Source of the DNA: Planctomycetota bacterium
GTDB lineage: Bacteria > Planctomycetota > J058 > JAJDCQ01
Reading direction: 5' to 3'
DNA length: 64,000 nucleotides
Assembly (NCBI GenBank): GCA_029260755.1
Contig: JAJDCQ010000021.1
Span: forward strand, 62,001-126,000
Position numbers and translations under genes: made by a program. This document shows positions 49,909 to 58,337 of this stretch, one piece after another (the stretch's first letter is position 1; each line of letters starts with the position of its first letter). The notes under the pieces are model-generated. The model was not told the DNA's origin. It saw only the letters and a program-made list of their open reading frames with translations, and ran no database searches.

Positions 49909-52527
49909 TCAGGCGCTGCCCGTGAGGCGCTCGAAGTGCGCCATCACGTGGTCGAGCATGGGCTTCACCTCGTCGACCTGGACGACGATCACGTCGCCGG
50001 GGCGCACGAGGGCGAAGGCGCGATCGATGGCCTCGAGGGGATCGAGGACGACCTCGAAGCGGTCTTCCGCGAAGCCGGCGCCGAGGGCTCCCGATCGCAC
50101 GAGCTCGGCGGTCTCGCCGCGGGCGCGATGGCGCGGGTCGATGTCCGTCGCGATGATCGAGTCGTAGACCGACGCCAGGGCGGCGCCGAACTCCTGGATG
50201 TTCGCGTCGAGCCGGCTGCCCGTTCCGTGCGCCACGACGATCTTCTGCCCCTTCGTGATCTGCCCGAGCGCACCTCCGAGCGCCATCACGGCGGGGACGT
50301 TGTGCGCGTAGTCGACGATCACCTTGAAGCTCGAGAAGGCGATCACGTTCATCCGCCCCGGGTTCTGCGTCGCGCTCGGGTGGAACGTGCTCACGCCGCT
50401 GCGGATCATGTCCACCGGCATGCCCAGGCCGTGCAGGGCGGCGGCGGCGGCGAGGACGTTCGCGGTGTTGAAGGTGGCGACGCCGCGCAGGGTGATCGGG
50501 GCCTCGATGGCGCTCAGGACGTGCACCGGCGGCTCCGGCGATCGGATCACGACGTTCCCCGCCTCCAGGACGACCGCCGTCCCGTCGGCCGCGAGGTGCT
50601 CCTTCACGACCGGGTTGTCCTCGTGGAGCGAGAAGTAGATGACGCGACCGCGCGCGCGCTCGGCGAGGGCGACGACGGTCGGGTCGTCGGCGTTGAGCAC
50701 GGCGGCCCCCGTGTCATCGACGACCTCGGTCACGGCGGACTTGATGAGCGCGAGCTCCTCGATGTCATCGACGCCGTCGGTGCCGATGTGATCGTCGCCC
50801 ACGTTCAGGAGGACGCCGACATCGCAGCTGTCGAAGCCCAGCCCGCGACGGATGATGCCGCCGCGCGCGACCTCGAGGACGGCGTGGTCGATCGTCGGCT
50901 CGCGCAGGACCATGCCCGCTCCCTCGGGGCCGCTGTAGTCCCCCGAGACGATGGAGACGCCGTCGATCTCGACCCCCGTCGTGCCGGCGAAGCCGACCCG
51001 GTCGCCCCGGTACTTGAGGGCGTGCGCGATGAGCCGTGCGGTCGTCGTCTTGCCGTTGGTCCCCGTCACCGCGACGATCGGGACCTCGAAGCTCTCGTCC
51101 GTCGGGAACATCATCTCGACGAAGGGCCGGGCGACGTCGCGCGCTTGCCCCACGGTCGGCGCGAGGTGCATCCGGAATCCGGGCGCCGCGTTCACCTCGA
51201 TGATTCCGGCGTGCTCGGGGTCGAGCGGCGTCTCGAGACTGGGCGCCACGATGTCGATGCCGACGCAGTCGAGCGAGACGATGCGCGCGACGCGCTCGCA
51301 CATCAGCCGGACCTCCTGATGGACCTCGTTGGTCACGTCGCAGGCGGTCCCCCCGGTGCTCAGGTTCGCCGTGGACTTGAGGTTCAGCTTCCTGCCGAGC
51401 GGGAGCACGTCGTCGAGTCCGTGGCCTTGCAACGCGAGGACCCGGACGGTCATCTCGTCGGTCGTGATCTGCGTGAGCACGCGCTCGTGCCCGACCCCTC
51501 GCTCCGGATTCGCGTTGACCGCGTCGATCAGCGCGCGGATCGTCGCCTCGCCGTCGCCGACGACGTGGGCCGGCTCGCGCAGGGCCGCCGCGACGAGCCT
51601 CCCGCTGATGACGAGAACCCGGAAGTCGAACCCGGTCAGGCTCCGCTCCACGACGACGTCGCCGCAGATCGCGCCCGCGGATGCGAACGCCACCTCGAGG
51701 TCGCTCGCCTGCGCGACGCGCGCCGTGATCCCCCGACCGTGATTGCCGACCTCCGGCTTCACGGCGACCGGATACCCGATCTCGTCCCCGGCGCGGAGGG
51801 CCTCCTCGAGCGTCTCGACGATCACGCCCGCGGGCGTCGGGATCCCGGCCTGGCGGAGGAGCTCCTTCGTGCGGAACTTCTCGTCGGCGATCTCGACTCC
51901 GAGCGCGCTCGTCCGGTCGGTCATCGTCGACTGGATCCGGCGCTGCCTCGCGCCGTATCCGAGCTGGACGAAGCTCGCCGAGTTGAGCCGGATCGCCGGG
52001 ATCCCGCGTCGCTTCGCCTCGTCGACGATGCTCCGGGTGGACGGGCCGAGCATGTCCTGCTCGCGGAGCTCCTTCAGCCTCACGACGACGGCGTCGACAT
52101 CGAAGGGGCGGTCCTCCGCGATCGCCTCCACGAGGGCGACGGCTTCCCGGCCGGCCAGGAGGCCCGCCGACTCGACGCGGTAGCGGTAGACGATCCGGTA
52201 GATGCCGTCGTCGGATGTGCCGAGCGTCTTGCCGAATCCGACCTCGATCCCGGCGAGGCACTGCAGCTCGATCGCGACGTGCTCGACGACATGGCCCGCC
52301 CAAGTTCCGCGCCGGACCCGCTGGAGGAATCCGCCGGGCTCGCCCACCGAGCATCGATGGGTCTGCAGGGTGGGGAGCCGCTCCCTGAGCCGCTCCGGGA
52401 AGCCGGGGATCGTGTCGGAGGGCTTCTGCTCGAGCTCGCCTATGTCGGCGCGCATGAAGATCGTGGGATACCGGCTGTAGCGGCTCGGTCCCCTCAGGGC
52501 TCGGTGCTCCAGGATCTGAATCGTCAT
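49909..52527 (-). CDS. cphA: Cyanophycin synthetase CphA
   Basis: Polymerises aspartate and arginine into cyanophycin, a nitrogen reserve, using ATP. 872 aa, the usual length. The N-terminal CphA domain is followed by an ATP-grasp region (about 215-480; RTKELLRQAGIPTPAGVIV, GYPVAVKPEVGNHGRGIT, VGIDIVAPSLETPLDPEH, IEVNAAPGFRMHLAP) and a Mur-ligase-like half with P-loop GTNGKTTT at 489-496, SGDYSGPEGAGMVLREPTID, LLNVGDDHIGTDGVDDIEEL and FHPSATQNPGRMNVI. ATG 52527 overlaps the upstream hydrolase gene by 4 bp. It is convergent (29 bp) with the GNAT-like gene. Confidence 0.95.
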   Translation of the reverse strand: MTIQILEHRALRGPSRYSRYPTIFMRADIGELEQKPSDTIPGFPERLRERLPTLQTHRCSVGEPGGFLQRVRRGTWAGHVVEHVAIELQCLAGIEVGFGKTLGTSDDGIYRIVYRYRVESAGLLAGREAVALVEAIAEDRPFDVDAVVVRLKELREQDMLGPSTRSIVDEAKRRGIPAIRLNSASFVQLGYGARQRRIQSTMTDRTSALGVEIADEKFRTKELLRQAGIPTPAGVIVETLEEALRAGDEIGYPVAVKPEVGNHGRGITARVAQASDLEVAFASAGAICGDVVVERSLTGFDFRVLVISGRLVAAALREPAHVVGDGEATIRALIDAVNANPERGVGHERVLTQITTDEMTVRVLALQGHGLDDVLPLGRKLNLKSTANLSTGGTACDVTNEVHQEVRLMCERVARIVSLDCVGIDIVAPSLETPLDPEHAGIIEVNAAPGFRMHLAPTVGQARDVARPFVEMMFPTDESFEVPIVAVTGTNGKTTTARLIAHALKYRGDRVGFAGTTGVEIDGVSIVSGDYSGPEGAGMVLREPTIDHAVLEVARGGIIRRGLGFDSCDVGVLLNVGDDHIGTDGVDDIEELALIKSAVTEVVDDTGAAVLNADDPTVVALAERARGRVIYFSLHEDNPVVKEHLAADGTAVVLEAGNVVIRSPEPPVHVLSAIEAPITLRGVATFNTANVLAAAAALHGLGMPVDMIRSGVSTFHPSATQNPGRMNVIAFSSFKVIVDYAHNVPAVMALGGALGQITKGQKIVVAHGTGSRLDANIQEFGAALASVYDSIIATDIDPRHRARGETAELVRSGALGAGFAEDRFEVVLDPLEAIDRAFALVRPGDVIVVQVDEVKPMLDHVMAHFERLTGSA

Positions 52528-53405
52528 GCGGGCGCCTCCGCGCTCTGTCCGTGCCAGGCCATCCCGTGGCGTGCTCCGCCCGCGAACTCCGTTCGATCGA
52601 GGACGATGATGCCGACGTCCACCCGCTCGGCGAGCTCGCCGAGCGCCCAGTCGACGACCTCCTGCGGGGACCGGCCCCGCTCGAGCTCCGCGTAGGCGCG
52701 ATAGGCGAGCAGGGCGCGGGCGATGTCCTCGCCGTCCCCGGTCACCGCGATCGCGCCGTGCTCGCCCGCGTGGAGCCCGCAGCCCGGAAGCGGCACGTCC
52801 CCCACGCGTCCGCGCAGCACCGTGGTCGTGCCTCCCGAGCTCAGCGCGCTCGCGAAGCTCTCCCCGTCCGATGCGACGCAGCCGACCGTGTCGCCGCCGA
52901 GGACCTCGCGAAGCGGCGTCTCGAAGTTCCAGGCACGCTCGAGCTCGTCGCGCGACCACTCGCCGAGCGGGCCCGCGACGGACACGATCTTCCGGAGCCG
53001 CTCGCGCGCGCCGTCGGTGGTCGGGTCGAAGTCGTCGGCGCCTCGCCGGCGCGCGAAGGCCGTCGCGCCGTCCCCGACGAGCAGGATGTGCGGCGTGTCG
53101 AGCACGCCTCGGGCGATCACGACGGGGTTCTTCACCCGCTCGATCGCGGCGACCGCGCCGAACCGTCCGCGGCTCGACATGCAGGAGGCGTCCATCTGGA
53201 CGGTCGTCCCGTCGAGGCGGAGGTTCGAGCCGGTCCCGGCGTTGAAGCGCTCGTCATCCTCGAGGACGCCGGTCGCGGCGACCGCGGCCTCGAGCGCGCC
53301 ATCCCCGCGAGCAATCGCCGCGAGACCGGCGATGCACGCGCGCTGCGGCCCGTCCGCGTGGGACGGGTTGGACGCGGACCCACCGTGACAGACCACCATC
53401 GACAT
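52524..53405 (-). CDS. Plant-type asparaginase / isoaspartyl peptidase (Ntn hydrolase)
   Basis: 293 aa from ATG 53405. The family pattern DERFNAGTGSNLRLDGTTVQ then MDASCM precedes the autocleavage site GGDTVGCVASD, where Thr173 is the expected nucleophile after self-processing. Family members hydrolyse beta-aspartyl dipeptides and asparagine; next to cyanophycin genes they typically split beta-Asp-Arg released by CphB. The stop overlaps the cphA start by 4 bp, so hydrolase and synthetase are translationally coupled. The upstream gap (53406-53606) is shared with divergent cphB. Confidence 0.9.
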   Translation of the reverse strand: MSMVVCHGGSASNPSHADGPQRACIAGLAAIARGDGALEAAVAATGVLEDDERFNAGTGSNLRLDGTTVQMDASCMSSRGRFGAVAAIERVKNPVVIARGVLDTPHILLVGDGATAFARRRGADDFDPTTDGARERLRKIVSVAGPLGEWSRDELERAWNFETPLREVLGGDTVGCVASDGESFASALSSGGTTTVLRGRVGDVPLPGCGLHAGEHGAIAVTGDGEDIARALLAYRAYAELERGRSPQEVVDWALGELAERVDVGIIVLDRTEFAGGARHGMAWHGQSAEAPA

Positions 53406-53606
53406 GCGCACCGGCGCCTCTCTCTCCGCGGCACGTCGTGCCGGCGTGGAGTAAAGGGTATGGTTGTGAGCTGGGAAGAGGCCGGACCCGGGACGGTCGG
53501 ACCGACCGTTTGGAAGGGGATCGTCCGGAGACGGCGGTCGATCCTCTTCGGGACCTGCGCCGATCACCTCGGCCGACCACCAACGAGAGAGCTGGGCCCG
53601 AGGCTG

Positions 53607-54473
53607 ATGCCACGTATCCTAATCCCGATCGGCGGCAATGAGAAGAAGTCGCCGGACTCCGAGATATTCCGCGAGATGGTCAACCTGGCGGGCGGCTCGA
53701 AGGCCCGGATTCTCCTCGTTCCGACCGCGAGCGACACGCCAGACGAGCGGGCTCGAGACTACAGCGAGGTCTTCTCCGCATTCGACCCGGCGAGCATCCT
53801 GACCGTCCACATCGGCGAACGTCCGGACGCGGCGTCGGCCGAGCTCCTCGAGATCATCGAGGAGACGACCCTGTTCATGTTCGGCGGCGGCGATCAGCTC
53901 CGGCTGTCGTCGCTGATCGGCGGCACGCGGCTGCACGCGGCGCTGCTCGAGCGCTACCAGTCCGGGGAGTGCGTGATCGCCGGAACGTCCGCGGGGGCCG
54001 CCGTCTTGCCTGAGGTCATGATCTTCCAGAACAACCGGTTCCGGCTCTTCCGCAAGGGCGGCCTCGAGATGACCAAGGGGCTGGGCCTCATCCACGACGC
54101 GATCTTCGACACGCACTTCGTGCAGAGGTCCCGGATCTCGCGCCTCGTGCACGCCATCGCGTCCAACCCCGCCCTGCTCGGCTTCGGCATCGAGGAGAAC
54201 ACGGGGCTGCTCATCGAGGACGAGACCCGGGCGAGGGTCATCGGGACCGGGACCGTCATCGTCGTGGACGGACGCGCGATCGAGATCAACCACATCGGCT
54301 ACGCGCAGAACCGCGACGCCTTCGCCGTGACGAACGTCATCTACTCGGTGCTGACGCCTGGCGTCATCTACGACATCAAGCGTCGGACGGTCGTCGACCC
54401 CGGCCCCGTCGCGCCACCGAAGAGCATCGTCCCGACCCGGGAGAGCGCCCGGATGCCGAGGGGGGATCCGTGA
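53607..54473 (+). CDS. cphB: Cyanophycinase CphB
   Basis: Exopeptidase of the S51 family that trims cyanophycin to beta-Asp-Arg. 288 aa from ATG 53607; the frame is open further upstream but conserved sequence starts MPRILIPIGGNEKK. The nucleophile Ser128 lies in IAGTSAGAAVLPEVMI; MFGGGDQLRLSSLIGGT and the end of the fold (LGLIHDAIFDTHFVQRSRIS, GFGIEENTGLLIED) are typical. No signal peptide, so intracellular. It is divergent from the cphA-hydrolase pair, giving a compact synthesis/breakdown module, and close to the next gene (overlapping potential starts). Confidence 0.93.
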   Translation: MPRILIPIGGNEKKSPDSEIFREMVNLAGGSKARILLVPTASDTPDERARDYSEVFSAFDPASILTVHIGERPDAASAELLEIIEETTLFMFGGGDQLRLSSLIGGTRLHAALLERYQSGECVIAGTSAGAAVLPEVMIFQNNRFRLFRKGGLEMTKGLGLIHDAIFDTHFVQRSRISRLVHAIASNPALLGFGIEENTGLLIEDETRARVIGTGTVIVVDGRAIEINHIGYAQNRDAFAVTNVIYSVLTPGVIYDIKRRTVVDPGPVAPPKSIVPTRESARMPRGDP

Positions 54474-54520
54474 TCCGTCGCGACTCCCCCGGCGACTACT
54501 GCGTCGAGAAGGAGAGTGCG

Positions 54521-55240
54521 ATGACGAAGCGGGTCTCGGTCCATCTCGTGAGTCGGGTGGCGCTCGCCGTCGTGATGGCGAACGCCCTCCTGGGAGCCGT
54601 CGGGCCGGTCGCCGGCGCGTCGGCCGGCGACGACGAGAAGGCGAAGGTCGACGACGGCAAGAAGGACGACGGCAAGAAGGACGGGGCCAAGAAGGGCGAT
54701 GCGGGAAAGGGCCCGGGGAAGAAGGGGCCGAGCAAGGAGGAGGAGCAGCGCCTCGAGCGTGAGGCGGCGGTCGAGCTTCCCTACACCCTCGACGACCTGA
54801 AGAAGCTCCGGACGCCCGGCCTGGTGATCGAGTATCGCATCACCATGACGAAGAAGGACGGGACGCAGAGGATCGTGATCGAGCGGCACGAGGTCGTCGC
54901 CGCCGATGACGAGGGATTCACGCGGCGCCTCTCCCGCAAGGACGCCGATGGGAACCCGAAGGGAGAGCCGCGCGAGAACCGCCAGACCTGGCACTCGGAC
55001 TGGATCAAGCGGCCGCTCTTCCAGAAGGACGCGACCGTGGTGACCGAAGAGCGCGTGACGGTCGAGGCGGGCGAGCTCGCGTGCAAGGTCTACACCGAGA
55101 CGAAGCCCGGCCGGGACGGCGCCGAGCAGAAGAAGACGAGCTGGTTCTCGACCGAGCACCCCGGCCTCGAGGTGCTCCAGGTCGACGAGGGCGGGCGGAT
55201 GACCTTCCGGATGGAGCTGATCGAGCTCGTCCGGCCCTGA
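54521..55240 (+). CDS. Secreted protein of unknown function with Lys-rich linker (239 aa)
   Basis: The ATG at 54521 is preferred over the GTG at 54470 because GGAGAG lies upstream and it opens a Sec signal peptide (VALAVVMANALLGAVGPVAG). Then comes a Lys/Asp/Gly low-complexity linker (about 35-75; DDGKKDDGKKDGAKKGD), followed by a folded strand-rich domain (LRTPGLVIEYRITMTKKDGT, QTWHSDWIKRPLFQKDATVV, SWFSTEHPGLEVLQVDEGG). The C-terminal domain pattern is known to me only from uncharacterised proteins. It follows cphB by 47 bases and might be co-transcribed by read-through; a link to cyanophycin is not evident. Confidence 0.75.
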   Translation: MTKRVSVHLVSRVALAVVMANALLGAVGPVAGASAGDDEKAKVDDGKKDDGKKDGAKKGDAGKGPGKKGPSKEEEQRLEREAAVELPYTLDDLKKLRTPGLVIEYRITMTKKDGTQRIVIERHEVVAADDEGFTRRLSRKDADGNPKGEPRENRQTWHSDWIKRPLFQKDATVVTEERVTVEAGELACKVYTETKPGRDGAEQKKTSWFSTEHPGLEVLQVDEGGRMTFRMELIELVRP

Positions 55241-55303
55241 TCGAGAGGCGTGCCCGCGAGCCGAGGCCCATCGCGCGCCTCCTCGCGGCGACCGGCCCGG
55301 CTC

Positions 55304-56386
55304 TCACCCGGTCGCGTCGGGGGCGGCGACCAGCGACCGCGTCCGCTCGAACAGGGCGCGCAGGTCGGGCAGTCCGCCGTCGATCTCTCCGCGGGCGAGG
55401 CGGTGGACGTCGGCCGTCACCTCGCGGTTGATGGGCGTCTGCGTTCCGTGCGCGGCTCCGCGGAGCGTGACCTCGCCGTTGAGGAAGTCGACCGCGGGCG
55501 GTCGACCGCGCTCGATCGCGCGGAGCATCGACGAGCGCAGTTTCCGGTAGCGGGCGCCCACGGCGAGGAGCAGGGCGTGCTTGGTGAACAGGCTGGGCGA
55601 GCCCAGGCGCTGGCGCCGCTCCCGGTCGGTCAGCGCGATCCACGGGAGGTCGATCGTGCCCGAGACCTTCTCGAGGCGGATGCCGTCCGCCTGCGCCACC
55701 TGGACCGCCTCGGTCATGATCTCCAGCGCCAGGCGCCTGACGAACCGGTGAATCAGGAGCGCGCCCAGGCGGTCACGCCCGAGCGTGCCGAGCGAGCTGA
55801 TGGCGCAGTTGATGGCGAGCTTCGACCATCGGGCGCCGAGGAGGTTGTCGGTCACGGTCACCGGACCGATCGCCTCGAGCATCAGCGCCAGCCGCTCGAG
55901 CGGCGCGTCGGTGGAGCCGTCGATCCGGCCGATCGTGAAGCCGCCGGCGGAGGTCCGCTCGTAGGCGCCCGGCGCGAGGGCGGACGCGCCCCAGGCGACG
56001 ATGGCGCCGATCGTCCGCGCCTCGCCGACGATCCGCGCCACGCGCGGCTCGCAGAGCCCGTTCTGGAAGCACACGACGCGGCCGTCGGGGGCGAGGTGGT
56101 CGACCGTCTCCGCGGCGGCCGCCTCGACCGAAGGCGGCTGCGTCGCCAGCAAGATCAGGTCGTAGGGGCCGCCGAGCTGCCCGGGATCGGTCACGGCTGG
56201 TCCGCGGACGACGCCGGGGCTGTCGGGGCCCTCGACCCGGAACCCGTCGGTCTGGATCGCGCGGGCGATGTCCGGGTTGCGGCTGAGGGTCGTCACCCGG
56301 TGACCCTGCGCGATCAGGTTCGCGGCGACGACCCCGCCGATCCCTCCGGCGCCGACGATCAGGGTCTCGGGTTCCGGGGACGCCAT
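55304..56386 (-). CDS. Ketopantoate reductase (PanE/ApbA) family protein, catalytic Glu replaced
   Basis: 360 aa. The Rossmann start LIVGAGGIGGVVAANLIAQG, LLATQPPSVEAAAAETVDHL, FQNGLCEPRV and catalytic-Lys helix GARWSKLAINCAISSLGTL fit the family. In the C-terminal helix SMLRAIERGRPPAVDFLNGE the position that is Glu in E. coli PanE (TEID...NG; Glu256, acid/base) is Ala here. The protein is also about 55 residues longer than E. coli PanE. It may thus act on another 2-oxo acid or lack activity, and I give no gene symbol. The start overlaps the DUF885 stop by one base, so the two are co-translated. Confidence 0.85.
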   Translation of the reverse strand: MASPEPETLIVGAGGIGGVVAANLIAQGHRVTTLSRNPDIARAIQTDGFRVEGPDSPGVVRGPAVTDPGQLGGPYDLILLATQPPSVEAAAAETVDHLAPDGRVVCFQNGLCEPRVARIVGEARTIGAIVAWGASALAPGAYERTSAGGFTIGRIDGSTDAPLERLALMLEAIGPVTVTDNLLGARWSKLAINCAISSLGTLGRDRLGALLIHRFVRRLALEIMTEAVQVAQADGIRLEKVSGTIDLPWIALTDRERRQRLGSPSLFTKHALLLAVGARYRKLRSSMLRAIERGRPPAVDFLNGEVTLRGAAHGTQTPINREVTADVHRLARGEIDGGLPDLRALFERTRSLVAAPDATG

Positions 56387-58206
56387 CAGTCCGTCGCTCC
56401 GCTCCCGTCGTCGTCCTTCGCGGCGCCCTTGCTCCCGGCGACCCAGCGGTCGACGAGCGTCTCGAGCGTCGTGAGGGGGACGGGGCCGTTACGGAGGACG
56501 ACGTCGTGGAACGCGCGGATGTCGAAGCGGTCGCCGAGCGCCTCGCGGGCCGCCTCGCGGAGCTCGAGGATCTTCAGCATTCCGATCTTGTAGGCGGTCG
56601 CCTGGCCCGGCATGACGATGTAGCGCTCGATCGCCTTCACGGCGTCGCCCTCGGGGTTCGGCGTGTTCTCGATGAGATAGTCGATCGCCTTCTGGCGCGT
56701 CCAGCGCTTGTCGTGGATCCCGGTGTCGACGACCAGCCGGCACGCCCGCCAGAGCTCCATCGCGAGCCGGCCGAAGTCGGAGTAGGGGTCCTCGTAGAAG
56801 CCGATCTCCTTCGGGACGTACTCCGAGTAGAGACCCCACCCCTCGCTGTGCGCCGTGTAGCCGCCGTACCGGCGGAACTGCGGCAGGTCGGTCAGCTCGC
56901 CGGCGATCGCGAGCTGCATGTGGTGGCCGGGGATCGCCTCGTGGTAGGCGAGCGCCTCCGCCTGGTAGGTCGGCATGTCGGCCATCCGGTAGAGGTTCGC
57001 GTAGTAGACGCCCGGTCGCGATCCATCGGGCGAGGGCCGCTGGTAGAACGCCTTCCCCGCCGACCGCTCCCGGAAGGCCTCGACGGCCTTCACGATGAGG
57101 TCCGCCTTCGGCTTGGTGATGAAGAGCTCGTCGAGGCGCTCACGCATCGCCTCGATGATGTGGGTCGCCCGGTCGAGATACGCCTTGCGGCCGGCCGCGG
57201 TGTCCTCGAGGTAGAACTGCTCGTCCGTGCGCATGAACTCGAAGAAGTCCTGGAGCGACCCCTCGAACTCCACCTTCTTCATGATCGCGCGCATCTCGTC
57301 GTGGATCCGGGCGACCTCGGCGAGGCCGGTCGCGTGGATCTCCTCGGCCGACAGCGTCGTCGTCGTGATGCGTTCGAGCCGGTGGCGGTAGAACTCGGCT
57401 CCGTCCGGCAGCTTCCACACGCCGTCGTCGGCCGTGGCCGACTCCTCGAGCCCGGTGACGCAGGCGATCAGCTCGTCGTAGCCCGCGCGGAACGGCCCAC
57501 GCAGCGCGTCGGAGGCGCGCTCGATGAGCTTCTGCCTCGCCGCGTCGTCGACCTCGAGCGCGGCCACCTTCTCGCGGAAGTCCGCCAGGAGGGTGCCGTC
57601 CTCGCCGGAGTCGTCGAAGGGCGCGCCGGAGATGATGTTGCGGCTGTCGCTCAGGACGTGCGGGAAGACGAACTTCGGAGCGACGATGCCCTTCTCGGCG
57701 CGGGCTCGCAGTCCGACGACGAGCTGCTCGAACAGAGGCTCGACGCGCTCGAGCCTCCGGATGTAGCACTCCGCGTCCTCGAGCGAGTCGATCCGGTGGT
57801 AGTTGATCAGGAAGGACGGGACGCTCGACTGCCAGCCGAACATCTGATTGACGGGATAGGTGTGGAACCGGAAGCGATGGCTCGCGATCTCCTCCTCCGC
57901 GGCGTCGACGAAGAGGTCGTAGCTGAGCCGCGTCTCGTCACCGAGGGCGTCCCGGTCGATCGTCTCCCGCAGGGCCGCGAGCTGCCGCTTCACGACCTCG
58001 ACGCTCTCGATTGCGAAGGCGTCGGAGAGATCATCCCATTGGTCGTAGCTCGTCTTCAGGCCGAGTCGGGCCTGACGCATCGGGCTGCGCGAGACCTTCT
58101 CCTGGAAGGCCGCCTCGAAGAAGGCGTTCGCCTTCTCGTTCTCATCGGCCCGGGCGGTCCCGGCTCCCAGGACGGCCACGATTCCGATGGCGAGCAGATA
58201 CCTCAT
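56386..58206 (-). CDS. Secreted DUF885 metallo-hydrolase
   Basis: 606 aa from ATG 58206, with a Sec signal peptide (MRYLLAIGIVAVLGAGTARA). The DUF885 fold, related to M3/M32-type peptidases, shows the zinc motif ALAYHEAIPGHHMQLAIAGE (HExxPGHH) and downstream HSEGWGLYSEYVP with the third ligand Glu. Other family parts are FGWQSSVPSFLINYHRIDS, RLERVEPLFEQLVVGLRARA and YYANLYRMADMPTYQAEALA. It acts outside the cytoplasm on unknown peptides. It shares a transcript with the PanE-family gene (1 bp overlap). A TAGAAT box lies at 58251-58256 on this strand without a clear -35. It is divergent from the beta-helix gene (131 bp). Confidence 0.9.
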   Translation of the reverse strand: MRYLLAIGIVAVLGAGTARADENEKANAFFEAAFQEKVSRSPMRQARLGLKTSYDQWDDLSDAFAIESVEVVKRQLAALRETIDRDALGDETRLSYDLFVDAAEEEIASHRFRFHTYPVNQMFGWQSSVPSFLINYHRIDSLEDAECYIRRLERVEPLFEQLVVGLRARAEKGIVAPKFVFPHVLSDSRNIISGAPFDDSGEDGTLLADFREKVAALEVDDAARQKLIERASDALRGPFRAGYDELIACVTGLEESATADDGVWKLPDGAEFYRHRLERITTTTLSAEEIHATGLAEVARIHDEMRAIMKKVEFEGSLQDFFEFMRTDEQFYLEDTAAGRKAYLDRATHIIEAMRERLDELFITKPKADLIVKAVEAFRERSAGKAFYQRPSPDGSRPGVYYANLYRMADMPTYQAEALAYHEAIPGHHMQLAIAGELTDLPQFRRYGGYTAHSEGWGLYSEYVPKEIGFYEDPYSDFGRLAMELWRACRLVVDTGIHDKRWTRQKAIDYLIENTPNPEGDAVKAIERYIVMPGQATAYKIGMLKILELREAAREALGDRFDIRAFHDVVLRNGPVPLTTLETLVDRWVAGSKGAAKDDDGSGATD

Positions 58207-58337
58207 GTCGACGACCTCGATTCCGGGATTCGGAGACGCGCGAGGGCGAGATTCTACCGGCTGACGGACGTTTCGACCGTCCAGCGCGGTACGGTTCGGT
58301 CCCCGATGGCGATCTGCCTCCAGAAGAGGAGGCCTCG

